Below are positions 25,634 to 34,502 of a stretch of DNA of 64,000 nt, one piece after another. Within the stretch, counting starts at the first letter, position 1, and every line of letters begins with the position of its first letter. Source of the DNA: Raoultibacter phocaeensis. Its GTDB lineage: Bacteria; Actinomycetota; Coriobacteriia; Coriobacteriales; Eggerthellaceae. Where the stretch lies: the NCBI RefSeq assembly GCF_901411515.1, contig NZ_CABDUX010000002.1, positions 1,178,001-1,242,000 on the forward strand. The letters run 5' to 3'. The notes beneath the pieces are model-generated. The model had not been told where the DNA came from, made no database searches, and saw nothing but the letters and a program-made list of their open reading frames with translations. The position numbers and the translations under genes are program-made.

Positions 25634-26185
25634 TCAGAACGCCTCGTGGTCGTTATCCGTCAGCAAAAACGAAAGCACGCCGTCGGCCAGGTCGAGCGCA
25701 GCATCCGCGCCGAGCACCGAGGGCAGAGCCGTGCGGGCAAGTGCATCGATCTCGCGTTCGCGGCGCAGATCGATCTTCCGCTCGATGCTGCAGAACGGCA
25801 CATCGACGACGAAGAGCTTTCGCATACCCTGCCCGTTGCGGACGGCGACGGCGGTCTTGTTTGCCAGGTCCGCGTACGTTTCGCGATCGATGCCCACCTT
25901 CTCGTAGAACTCGGGAACGCTCGCCACACCGAAGGCTCGAAAGAATTCCTTGATTTCGCCGCATCCTGCAAGCGGGTACGGTGGGATGTCGTAGCCGAGC
26001 TGACGGGCGTACACATAGATATAGCGCACGCCGTCGCAGACGGTGATCGCAGGTCCAAGCGTTGTGAACACGAGCTCGAGCAGACCGTTTTCGCCGATGC
26101 TTCCAAGGCGTGCTTCGAGTACCTGCTCGAACAGCCCGCAGGTGCGCTCAAGCTCTTCGCCCGGCTGTCTATCCTCCGCGCCCAT
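25634..26185 (-). CDS. Uncharacterised protein downstream of gpsA
   Basis: A 183-residue soluble protein that I do not recognise. It follows gpsA by 5 bases and is the last gene of the long lipid/isoprenoid run, so it is probably co-transcribed. Features: a helical start rich in Glu, TTLGPAITVCDGVRYIYVYA, PPYPLAGCGEIKEFFRAFG, and an acidic C-terminus ending LTDNDHEAF. The GTG/ATG frame continues upstream inside gpsA; I chose ATG 26185 because the extension would be entirely antisense-like to gpsA codons. No membrane segment or signal peptide. Confidence 0.7.
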   Translation of the reverse strand: MGAEDRQPGEELERTCGLFEQVLEARLGSIGENGLLELVFTTLGPAITVCDGVRYIYVYARQLGYDIPPYPLAGCGEIKEFFRAFGVASVPEFYEKVGIDRETYADLANKTAVAVRNGQGMRKLFVVDVPFCSIERKIDLRREREIDALARTALPSVLGADAALDLADGVLSFLLTDNDHEAF

Positions 26186-26190
26186 GCCGC

Positions 26191-27192
26191 TCAAATGCCG
26201 TAGAACTCCGTGGTGAGCGGGCGGCTCGCAAGATCGAGGGCCGCCTGCTTCACATCGGCACCCTCCCACACCACACCGCGCACGACCGAGGTGATCGGCA
26301 GCTCGACATGGTACATGTCGGCGAGCGTCTGGATCGTCCTGCAGGCAAGCGCACCCTCCGCCACCATGTGGGTCGCCTCCGTGAAATCGGCGAGCGACTT
26401 GCCTTCGGCGACCATCGCCCCGAAGCGGCGGTTCCTCGAGTGGGGGGAGGTGCAGGTTGCGATGAGGTCGCCGGTGCCCGCAAGACCCATACACGTGATG
26501 GGGTTTCCGCCGCACGCCGCGACGAGTCGGCTCATTTCGGCGAGACCGCGTGTCATGAGCAGGGCCGCGGTGTTGTCGCCGTAGCCGATGCCGTAGGAAA
26601 GCCCCACCGCGATGGCGATGACGTTCTTGAACGCGGCGCAGAGCTCGACACCGCACGTGTCGTCGCTCACGTACGTGCGGAACGTCTCGGTTGCGAACAG
26701 GCGCTGAAAATACTCCGCTGTCGCCTGCGACGACGAAGCGACCACCGTCGCAGAGAACATGAGCTTCACAACCTCTTCGGCATGGTTGGGGCCTGAGAGC
26801 ACCGCAAGCCGGTCCCTGCCGCCGAGCTCGGCCTCGAACACCTCGACCGGCAGAAGACCGCTTCCCTCCTCGACGCCTTTCGAGCAGATGACGATCGGGG
26901 TATCGTCGATGAGATACGGGGCTATCGCCTGAGCCGTTTCGCGCATCAGGCTCGACGGCGTCACAATGACGACCGATTCGGCTTCGGCAAGCGCCTGCTT
27001 ATGCGAAACGGTTGCGCGCACATTCTCGGAAAGTGCCACGTCGCTCAGATACCGGGGATTGACGTGCCGCTCGTTGATCGCATCGACCACCTCGTTCTTG
27101 CGCGCCCATACGACTACCTCGTGCCCGCTTGTTCCGAGCAGCTGAGCCAGAGCCGTTCCCCACGATCCCGCTCCGATAACCGCAACGCTCAT
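26191..27192 (-). CDS. gpsA: Glycerol-3-phosphate dehydrogenase [NAD(P)+]
   Basis: Makes sn-glycerol-3-phosphate, the substrate of PlsY encoded just upstream. The 333-residue protein has the nucleotide-binding motif GAGSWGTALAQLLG at the N-terminus, SGPNHAEEV, the catalytic-lysine region CAAFKNVIAIAVGLSYG and GLAGTGDLIATC. The plsY-gpsA order follows the der-plsY-gpsA arrangement seen in many Gram-positives. Confidence 0.96.
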   Translation of the reverse strand: MSVAVIGAGSWGTALAQLLGTSGHEVVVWARKNEVVDAINERHVNPRYLSDVALSENVRATVSHKQALAEAESVVIVTPSSLMRETAQAIAPYLIDDTPIVICSKGVEEGSGLLPVEVFEAELGGRDRLAVLSGPNHAEEVVKLMFSATVVASSSQATAEYFQRLFATETFRTYVSDDTCGVELCAAFKNVIAIAVGLSYGIGYGDNTAALLMTRGLAEMSRLVAACGGNPITCMGLAGTGDLIATCTSPHSRNRRFGAMVAEGKSLADFTEATHMVAEGALACRTIQTLADMYHVELPITSVVRGVVWEGADVKQAALDLASRPLTTEFYGI

Positions 27193-27306
27193 GAAGCCTC
27201 CTTCGAAGCGGCATCCGCGCCGCCCACAAGCCGCTTTCCGAACGAACGGGAAACGGCGAACAAACCTTGTATCCGAACTCGAAGCGCAATGCCGCGAACT
27301 CTGCGC

Positions 27307-27984
27307 TTACGCCTTCTTCTTGCTTCCGATGCGGTTCTCGGTGCCCGAGAGCAACCGCTTGATGTTAGCCCGATGAGCCCACACTACGGTAAGCCCCGCA
27401 ATCGAACAGAGCGCAACGGCGAGCCAATCGCCCCAGAAGAAGTACAGCGCGAAAAACGGACACGCGAGCGCTGCAGCGATCGAGCCGACCGAAACGTATC
27501 GCGTGACCAAAACGAGCACGATGAAGATGGCGAGCTCGAGGCAGGCGCCCACGACGCCGTACGTAACGAAGATGCACCCCACGGCGACCGCGATCCCCTT
27601 GCCGCCCTTGAACTTGAGCCATGGCGAAAAGATGTGGCCCCATGTGCAGCCGAGAAACGCGACAGCCAGCAGATCATCGTAGCTCAACAGCGATGAGCCG
27701 TCCACGGAAAGCCCGCCTCCGGGAACGAAATACCAGCACGCGATCATCGCGAGTACGCCCGAGAGCAGGCCTTTCCCGAAATCGAGCACGAATACCGCCG
27801 AACCGCCCACTTTACCCATAGTGCGCATGGCATTGGTGGTGCCGATGTTTCCGCTGCCGTGCTCGCGGATATCGGTATGGTAGAACACCTTCGAGATGAT
27901 GAGCCCGAAGGGAATTGACCCCAGCAAAAACGCCACCGCGAACAATCCGACGGCTACGGCGGCGAAATAGGCGACCCCTTCCAT
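27307..27984 (-). CDS. plsY: Glycerol-3-phosphate acyltransferase PlsY
   Basis: Integral membrane enzyme that transfers acyl groups from acyl-phosphate (PlsX product) to glycerol-3-phosphate. The 225 residues have the three PlsY motifs: GSIPFGLIISK, GSGNIGTTNAMR, and KFKGGKGIAV. About six membrane helices. It begins 7 bases after der. Confidence 0.95.
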   Translation of the reverse strand: MEGVAYFAAVAVGLFAVAFLLGSIPFGLIISKVFYHTDIREHGSGNIGTTNAMRTMGKVGGSAVFVLDFGKGLLSGVLAMIACWYFVPGGGLSVDGSSLLSYDDLLAVAFLGCTWGHIFSPWLKFKGGKGIAVAVGCIFVTYGVVGACLELAIFIVLVLVTRYVSVGSIAAALACPFFALYFFWGDWLAVALCSIAGLTVVWAHRANIKRLLSGTENRIGSKKKA

Positions 27985-27991
27985 GTATCCT

Positions 27992-29308
27992 TTAATCCTT
28001 CCGCTTGAATTTGAGCTTGATGGGCGTCCCCGTCAGATCGAAGCTGTCGCGCAGACGGTTTTCAAGGTACCGCTCGTAGTTGTCGTCGACGATTTCGGGG
28101 TGGTTGGCGAAGAACGTGAACTGCGGTGGCTTGACTGCGGTCTGCGTCACGTATTTGATCTTGAGGATCTTCTTCCCCTGACTGATGGTATGGCCGAAAT
28201 CCCTGATGCCTTGCAGCCACGTGTTGAGCTTGCTCGTAGAGATCCCCTGGCTGAAATTGGCGTATGCGGTGTCGACGGCATCCCAGATGCGGTTCACGCG
28301 CTTGCCGGTTATGGCCTGGATCGAGATGACGGGAGCGTAGCCCACAAACGTCATACGGTCGGCGATCTTCTCGCGTATCTCGGCTTTGGCATCGGGTCCG
28401 TCGATGAGGTCCCACTTGTTCAGCACGATCACCATGGCGCACCCGCGCTCGGCGGCAAAGCCCGCAACGCGCTGATCCTGATCAGTCAACCCGATCGAGG
28501 CGTCGATGACGAGCAGCGCCACGTCGGCGCGGTCGATGGCCCGCATTGCACGCACGAACCCGTAGTATTCGACATCTTCGTCGATTTGGCTTTTACGGCG
28601 AAGCCCCGCCGTGTCGACGATCGTATAGAAGCGGCCCTCGTGTTCGATCGTGGTATCGACAGCATCGCGCGTCGTGCCCGCGACATCCGACACGATAGAC
28701 CGGTCGTTTTCGATCAGGCAATTCGCAAGCGAGCTCTTGCCCGCGTTCGGGCGGCCGATGATGGCTACGTTGATCGTCTGCTCAGGCTCGTCCTCATCCT
28801 GTTCGGGCAGCTGTTTAAGCTCGTCGACCAGCGCGTCGAGCAGATCTCCCGTACCGTTTCCGTGCATTGACGAGAGGGGCCAGGGATCCCCGAGGCCGAG
28901 CTGGTAGAACTCCCACATCTCGTCGACGCTGTTCGGCGTGTCCATCTTATTGACGGCGAGCATGATCGGCTTATCGGATTTGCGCAGGATGCGCGCGACT
29001 TCCTCGTCGTCGGCGTTGATGCCGGTCTTCCCGTCGACGAGGAACACGATCACGTCGGCCTCACGCGTGGCCGCAAACGCCTGGGCGCGAATCGAGCCCT
29101 GGAAGGCGTCTTCGGTTCCCATCTCGATGCCGCCGGTGTCCACGAGCGTGAAATGCACGCCGTTCCAATCAGCCTCGTGATACGACCGGTCGCGCGTCAC
29201 GCCGCGCATCTCGTGCACGATGGCCTCATCTGCTTCGGCGATACGGTTGACGAAGGTGGATTTGCCCACGTTGGGCCTGCCCACCACTGCTACTATCGGT
29301 AATGCCAT
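27992..29308 (-). CDS. der: Ribosome biogenesis GTPase Der (EngA)
   Basis: Double-GTPase needed for 50S assembly. The 438 residues show G-domain 1 (GRPNVGKST, DTGGIE, NKMD), G-domain 2 (GRPNAGKSS, DTAGLRRK, NKWD) and a C-terminal KH-like domain that ends KLKFKRKD. It lies between the DUF512 gene and plsY. Confidence 0.97.
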   Translation of the reverse strand: MALPIVAVVGRPNVGKSTFVNRIAEADEAIVHEMRGVTRDRSYHEADWNGVHFTLVDTGGIEMGTEDAFQGSIRAQAFAATREADVIVFLVDGKTGINADDEEVARILRKSDKPIMLAVNKMDTPNSVDEMWEFYQLGLGDPWPLSSMHGNGTGDLLDALVDELKQLPEQDEDEPEQTINVAIIGRPNAGKSSLANCLIENDRSIVSDVAGTTRDAVDTTIEHEGRFYTIVDTAGLRRKSQIDEDVEYYGFVRAMRAIDRADVALLVIDASIGLTDQDQRVAGFAAERGCAMVIVLNKWDLIDGPDAKAEIREKIADRMTFVGYAPVISIQAITGKRVNRIWDAVDTAYANFSQGISTSKLNTWLQGIRDFGHTISQGKKILKIKYVTQTAVKPPQFTFFANHPEIVDDNYERYLENRLRDSFDLTGTPIKLKFKRKD

Positions 29309-29318
29309 GCCTGATACC

Positions 29319-30710
29319 TTATTCTCTTCGATTCCCAGCTTCGGATGAAGCGGTTTCGGGCGATGCGAGGGCTGCTGCGGATTCTATGCGCTCGGCGATC
29401 TGCCCGAAATACTCGGATGCATTACAGGATACCACGCCAAGCGGAACGCTTACCTCGTTTTGCAGTTTCCCCAAATCCCAATCGTCGAGCGTCATGTTGT
29501 CGACGTTGAACATCACCGCGGGCAGCGCCACGAAGTCCAAATCCGCCAGAGGTCCGATCTCGCGCACGATGTCGGATGCCGTGAGAAGCCCCGTCACATC
29601 GACGTTGCCGCCGAAGTACTCGTTTTTTACCGGCAGCACCCTGAATCGCTCACGAAGCGGACCGCGCTCGATAAGCGGGATGAGGAACTCGCGCTGCGCG
29701 TAGCCGACCGCGTAGCCCACCTGCGCATCGTGCTGCTCGAGCACCGACGCAAGGCGCGCCTCTTCTTCCGCGCTCGCCTCCCAGTCGTCCACAAACGAGC
29801 GGATGATGCCGATGCCGTCTTCGAACATCTCAAAGGCTCCGTAGTGCGATGCGGGAGGCAGATGGTCGAGCAGGTCGTTTGGGTAGGCGTTTCGGTAGAA
29901 CTCGTCGGCGGCGAACACCCAGGGGGTGTTGCGCTCTGCGAGCGCGCGCGCCCGAAACGGCTCGATAAGCTCAATGACCGCGCGCGCATCGCCCTCGTCG
30001 TTGAAGCTTTTGCTGAACGTTCTCTGGTGCTTGGTGAACCCGATCGGCACGATGCCGACGCTTCTGATGCCCGACCGCCCGTATGCCCACGCAAGCGTAT
30101 TCATCAGCTCCTCGCCATCGTTTACCCCGGGAAGGAGCACGATCTGCGCATGCACCTCTACGCCCGCTTCGAGCAAGCGGTCCAAAGCGGCGATTCCATG
30201 CGGCGCGTGCCTGCCGATGAGGCCGCGGCGCACGTCGGGCGAGACGGCATGAAGCGATACGCGCAACGGCGAGATGTGCTGCGAGACGATGCGCTTTTCG
30301 TCCTCTTCGGTGAGGTTCGTGAGCGTGACGAACGTGCCCTGAAGAAAGCTCAGGCGAAAATCGTCGTCGCGCAGCACGAGGGAGGGCCGCACGTCGTCGG
30401 GGAGCTGGCGCATGAAGCAGAACGTGCACGCGTTGCGGCACAGCTTCACCTCATCGAAAATCGCGCCCCGAAACTGCACTCCCCACCCCTCGCCGGGTTC
30501 GCGCTCAAGCACAACGGTTCCCGCATCGCCCTCAGCGTCGATATAGGAAACCTCCATTTCGTCGCCGGCCGTAAGCCAGCGCCAATCGATGATGTCGCGG
30601 ACCGGTTTGCCGTCGATCGCCGTGACAAAGCAGCCGGGATAAAACCCCGCATCGTCGAAGGGGCTTTGCTCGGCCACCTGCGCGATGGGCGCTTTGACGG
30701 AGTCGCTCAT
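29319..30710 (-). CDS. DUF512 radical-SAM-like iron-sulfur protein
   Basis: A 463-residue protein of the DUF512 family. An N-terminal PDZ-like region (DAGFYPGCFVTAIDGKPVRD) is followed by a CRNACTFCF motif (CxxxCxxC, the radical-SAM cluster pattern) at about residue 107-115 and a barrel-like domain (HAVSPDVRRGLIG, VLLPGVNDG). The DUF512 domain follows. Function unknown; the family is regularly encoded beside der, as here, which hints at a role in ribosome or RNA maturation. It starts 3 bases after ispH. Confidence 0.85.
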   Translation of the reverse strand: MSDSVKAPIAQVAEQSPFDDAGFYPGCFVTAIDGKPVRDIIDWRWLTAGDEMEVSYIDAEGDAGTVVLEREPGEGWGVQFRGAIFDEVKLCRNACTFCFMRQLPDDVRPSLVLRDDDFRLSFLQGTFVTLTNLTEEDEKRIVSQHISPLRVSLHAVSPDVRRGLIGRHAPHGIAALDRLLEAGVEVHAQIVLLPGVNDGEELMNTLAWAYGRSGIRSVGIVPIGFTKHQRTFSKSFNDEGDARAVIELIEPFRARALAERNTPWVFAADEFYRNAYPNDLLDHLPPASHYGAFEMFEDGIGIIRSFVDDWEASAEEEARLASVLEQHDAQVGYAVGYAQREFLIPLIERGPLRERFRVLPVKNEYFGGNVDVTGLLTASDIVREIGPLADLDFVALPAVMFNVDNMTLDDWDLGKLQNEVSVPLGVVSCNASEYFGQIAERIESAAALASPETASSEAGNRRE

Positions 30711-30713
30711 GGC

Positions 30714-31550
30714 CTACAGCGTCTCCAGCCGCTCGATGACGGCGGCAATCTGATCTTCGGGCGTCGAAGCGCCCGCGGTCACGCCAACGACCGCGCAGCC
30801 GCAAAACCATGCGGGATCGATCTCGTCGGGCACCTCGACATGGTACGATTTCGGGCAGACGGCTTTGCAGATGTCGTAGAGCCTCGTCGTGTTCGACGAG
30901 TTGCGGCCGCCGATCACCACGAGCGCGTCGACCTGTTCGGCAAGCTCGGCAGCCGCTTCCTGACGCTGCCTGGTCGCGAAGCAGATCGTATTCTTCACCT
31001 GGGGTTCGATTCCCCGGGCCAAAAGCTCGTCCACCACGGCGTCGAGCGCTTCCTTCGCCTGGGTGGTTTGCACGACGATGCCCACCGGCTCGTCGATATG
31101 CTCCGGCAGCTCATCGGGCGTTGCCACGACGAGGCACGGTTTGCCGGTAATCTCGGCATGGGCTTTCATACCCTCGACCTCGGGGTGTCCCGCCTCCCCG
31201 ACGGCGATCACGTGATATCCCGCTTCGGCAAGGCTTGAAGCCGCTTTCTGGGCGCGCGCGACATGGGGGCAGGTAGCATCGATGATGGGGAGGCCCTTCC
31301 GTTCCGCCTCCTGCTTGACCTGCGGCACCACACCGTGGCTGCGGATGATGACAATGCCCTCGGCTATATCGTCGAGCGAGGATGCCTCCCCGACCCCGCG
31401 CTGCTTGAGCTCGGCTACCACCTGGGGGTTATGGATGAGCGGCCCGAGTGTGTAGGCGGTGCTGCCGTCGCAGATGGCCGCATAGGCCATGTCGAGCGCA
31501 CGCTGCACCCCGTAGCACGCACCTGCGTGTCGCGCCCGTATCACCTTCAT
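30714..31550 (-). CDS. ispH: 4-hydroxy-3-methylbut-2-enyl diphosphate reductase
   Basis: Last step of the MEP isoprenoid pathway, a 4Fe-4S enzyme. The 278 residues contain the three cluster cysteines in AGACYGVQRA, IDATCPHVARAQ and FCGCAVVGVTAGAS (the last region includes more than one Cys), plus IRSHGV and EAGHPEV. ATG 31550 overlaps the plsC stop (ATGA); a longer frame exists but is antisense-like to plsC. Confidence 0.95.
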   Translation of the reverse strand: MKVIRARHAGACYGVQRALDMAYAAICDGSTAYTLGPLIHNPQVVAELKQRGVGEASSLDDIAEGIVIIRSHGVVPQVKQEAERKGLPIIDATCPHVARAQKAASSLAEAGYHVIAVGEAGHPEVEGMKAHAEITGKPCLVVATPDELPEHIDEPVGIVVQTTQAKEALDAVVDELLARGIEPQVKNTICFATRQRQEAAAELAEQVDALVVIGGRNSSNTTRLYDICKAVCPKSYHVEVPDEIDPAWFCGCAVVGVTAGASTPEDQIAAVIERLETL

Positions 31551-32407
31551 GCTGCACTCGCTTTCTTTTCGGCGGTTGCTGCGGTACCGAGGGTAGCCGC
31601 GAGCTCGCCGGTCGTATGCGTCGGGATGGGATGGGCGGCGAACGCCTCGGCATAATCCTTCGAATCGGGGAACAGCTCGCGCATATCCACCTCTTCGGGC
31701 GCACAGCGCTTCGAAAGCGCGAAGCACTCGCGCATGGCGTACCACGTGCACGCGTCGAGCCGCTCGTCTTTCGGGAGGAAATCGAAGTCGGAGACGAGGA
31801 TCGGGGTCCCAAACTCGATCGTGATTTTCGGAAAGCGGAAGAATTTGCCCTTCTCCTTCACCTTCTCGGCGTTGCGCACCGTCATGGGAAGGATCGGCGC
31901 ATGTCCCATCCGCGCGATGAACGCAGCGCCGCTATGCAACTCGGGCTTCATCGAGCCTTTGTTGCGTCGCGTGCCTTCGGGAAGGATGCCCACGCATTCC
32001 TTGTTCTTAAGCATGCGGCTCGCGCGTTTGATGGCAGAGCGGTCAGCCGAATCCCGCTTGATGGGAAACGCGCCCACACGCGACAGTATCTGGCCTACGA
32101 GCCCGTGCGCGTTGTCGAACAGGCTCTCGCGCCCAAGAAAGCGGATCCATTGGCTCGGTCGGGCGGAAAGGTACATGAACGCCACGTCGAGAAACGACGT
32201 GTGGTTGCTCACGACGAGCACGCCCGACGTATCCTTGAAACCACGCAGGTTCTCGCGCCCATCGACTCGATAGCGAAAGCACAGCTTGAACACTACTGCG
32301 AGGAATCCGTATATGATGTTTCCCGCCCAGTGGGGCACTTGCTTTTCTTGGGATACACCGCCAAGCGGCATGTCCCACATCTTCTCGTATGGCAGAAACA
32401 GACTCAT
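31547..32407 (-). CDS. plsC: 1-acyl-sn-glycerol-3-phosphate acyltransferase
   Basis: Second acylation of phosphatidic acid synthesis. The 286-residue protein has the HxxxxD box (SNHTSFLDV), the substrate motif GILPEGTRRNKG and PILPMTVRN. ATG 32407 has AAGGA five bases upstream; an in-frame ATG 21 codons earlier lacks one. The cmk-plsC-ispH order is typical for actinobacteria and firmicutes. Confidence 0.93.
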   Translation of the reverse strand: MSLFLPYEKMWDMPLGGVSQEKQVPHWAGNIIYGFLAVVFKLCFRYRVDGRENLRGFKDTSGVLVVSNHTSFLDVAFMYLSARPSQWIRFLGRESLFDNAHGLVGQILSRVGAFPIKRDSADRSAIKRASRMLKNKECVGILPEGTRRNKGSMKPELHSGAAFIARMGHAPILPMTVRNAEKVKEKGKFFRFPKITIEFGTPILVSDFDFLPKDERLDACTWYAMRECFALSKRCAPEEVDMRELFPDSKDYAEAFAAHPIPTHTTGELAATLGTAATAEKKASAA

Positions 32408-32499
32408 CGGGTTCCTTCGAATGGCTCGCATCGCGCCGAAACCACCGGCTTCGGCGGATTGGCCGTACAATCTGACGGCCCTGACTCAAGCACCCTATT

Positions 32500-33177
32500 C
32501 TAGCGGTTCATAGCCTCGCGTGCCATCTCGCAGATACGCTCGATCACATCTTCTATATAGGCATCGGTCGAATCGATGCGCACCGCGTCGTCAGCGGGCC
32601 TGAGCGGGGAGGTCGCGCGGGACGAATCGTGCTCGTCGCGGCGCTTGAGATCGGCGAGCACCTCGTCGTAATCGATCGAGCCGACGCCGCGATCGACGTT
32701 CTGGCGCACGCGGCGATGGGCGCGCTCCTCGTCGGATGCGGTCAGAAACACCTTCACTTCGGCCTCGGGGAACACGACCGTGCCGATGTCGCGGCCTTCG
32801 ACGACGTAATCGCCCGCGCGCCCGATGCGCTGCTGCTGGGACACGAGGGCCTCGCGCACCGGAGCGGCCGCCGACACGGGGCTCACCGCCTTGTCTATCT
32901 GCGCCGTGCGGATGGCGTCGGTGACTTCGGTGCCGCCGATGAACACGCGCTTCGGGATGGGGTCGCCTTCTACGTGGCCGAACTCGATGTCGCATTCGCG
33001 CGCGATGCGGCCGAGCGCCTCCCCGTCGTCGAGCGCCACGCCGTCTGACAGCGCCTGCCAGGCAACGGCCCGATACATCGCGCCGGTATCGAGGCAGGAG
33101 AACCCGAGCTTCTTCGCAACGGCTTTCGCCACCGTCGACTTCCCCGCCCCCGACGGGCCGTCTATCGCTATGATCAT
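32500..33177 (-). CDS. cmk: Cytidylate kinase
   Basis: Phosphorylates CMP and dCMP. The 225 residues start MIIAIDGPSGAGKSTVAK (P-loop) with DTGAMYRAVAW, VVEGRDIGTVVFPEAEVK and RVRQNVDRG. It overlaps aroA by 4 bases (ATGA). Confidence 0.97.
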   Translation of the reverse strand: MIIAIDGPSGAGKSTVAKAVAKKLGFSCLDTGAMYRAVAWQALSDGVALDDGEALGRIARECDIEFGHVEGDPIPKRVFIGGTEVTDAIRTAQIDKAVSPVSAAAPVREALVSQQQRIGRAGDYVVEGRDIGTVVFPEAEVKVFLTASDEERAHRRVRQNVDRGVGSIDYDEVLADLKRRDEHDSSRATSPLRPADDAVRIDSTDAYIEDVIERICEMAREAMNR

Positions 33178-34502
33178 CGCGTCAACCTTTCAATGTCGTT
33201 CAGAAATTCCGGATAGCTGATCTTCACCGAATCGAAGTTCTCCACCTCGATCGGCACCGGGCCGCACAAGCCCACGAGCGCCCACGTCATCGCGAGGCGA
33301 TGGTCGCACTTCGAATCGAACACGCTTCCCTGCTCGGCGCGCAGGCCGGGCTGGCCTTCGACGAACAGGTCGTTGCCGTCGATCCACGCGTCGACGCCGA
33401 GCGTCTCGAGCCCCTCGAGGATGGCCGCCACCCGGTCGGTCTCCTTCACGCGCAGCTCGCTCACGTCGCGAAACACCGTGACGCCGCGCGCATGGGCCGC
33501 CACGAGCGCGAGCACCGGCACCTCGTCGACGATGCTCGCGATCTTCTCGGCGGGCACCTCGCAGCCGCGCAGCCCCTCGGTATACGCCGCCTCGATGATG
33601 CCGTAGGGCTCCTTGCCCTCCGAGCCGGTATGGCGCACCGCGATGTCGGCTCCCATGCGCTCGAGCGTGCGGGTGAACCCGATGCGGGCCGTGTTGAGGC
33701 TCACGTTCTCGATCTGGATGGAGCTGCCGCGCTTCAGAAGCGCCGCGCACACGAGGAACGCCGCCGAAGAGGGATCGCCGGGAACGACGACTTCGGCCGC
33801 AGCGGGGATGCTCGGACCGACGACGCTCGCCGTGCGGGCAGCTGCGGTCGTGCGGATGCCGTACTCGGGCAGCATGAGCTCGGTGTGGTTGCGCGATTCG
33901 GCGGGCTCGTTGACGGTCGTCGTTCCGTCTGCGTACACGCCCGCGAGCAGGATGGCGGTTTTGAGCTGAGCCGACGCCATCGGCGCATCGTAGGTGATCG
34001 CTTTCAGGGATTTCGTACCGCATACCGTGATGGGCAGCGTCTCGCGTCCTTCGGGAGTAAAGCGAACGCCCATCTTCATGAGCGGAGCCGTGATGCGGCG
34101 CATGGGTCGGTTTTGGAGCGACTGGTCTCCCGTGACGGTAACGCTCACGGGCCACGGCGCGAGCATACCCATGAGCAGGCGCGCAGTCGTACCCGAGTTG
34201 CCGCAGTCGATCGGTTCGGCAGGCTCGGCGGGACCTGACGCCCCCCAGCCGGTGATGCCGCCTGCAAGGCTGCCGTCGGGTTGCTTCTCAAGCGACACCT
34301 TCGCACCGAGCGCTTCGGCCGCCGCAATCGACGAGCGCACGTCGGCCGAATCGAGGATGCCCGTTACCTGCGAGGTCCCTTCGGCCATCGCAGAGAGCAG
34401 CACGGCGCGGTGCGAGATGCTCTTGTCGCCCGGAACATGGGTCGACCCCTCGATCGGCGCAGTAAGCGGACGGATGACGGTTTTCCCTGATTCAGTCGAC
34501 AT
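33174..34502 (-). CDS. aroA: 3-phosphoshikimate 1-carboxyvinyltransferase (EPSP synthase)
   Basis: Shikimate pathway. The 442 residues have VPGDKSISHRAVLLSA, the hallmark GNSGTTARLLMG, TGDQSLQNRPMRR and RVKETDRVAAI. ATG 34502 has AAGGAG seven bases upstream and overlaps tyrA by 11 bases. Its GNSGTTARL motif has the plain Gly of the glyphosate-sensitive type; this is read from the motif only. Confidence 0.95.
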   Translation of the reverse strand: MSTESGKTVIRPLTAPIEGSTHVPGDKSISHRAVLLSAMAEGTSQVTGILDSADVRSSIAAAEALGAKVSLEKQPDGSLAGGITGWGASGPAEPAEPIDCGNSGTTARLLMGMLAPWPVSVTVTGDQSLQNRPMRRITAPLMKMGVRFTPEGRETLPITVCGTKSLKAITYDAPMASAQLKTAILLAGVYADGTTTVNEPAESRNHTELMLPEYGIRTTAAARTASVVGPSIPAAAEVVVPGDPSSAAFLVCAALLKRGSSIQIENVSLNTARIGFTRTLERMGADIAVRHTGSEGKEPYGIIEAAYTEGLRGCEVPAEKIASIVDEVPVLALVAAHARGVTVFRDVSELRVKETDRVAAILEGLETLGVDAWIDGNDLFVEGQPGLRAEQGSVFDSKCDHRLAMTWALVGLCGPVPIEVENFDSVKISYPEFLNDIERLTR

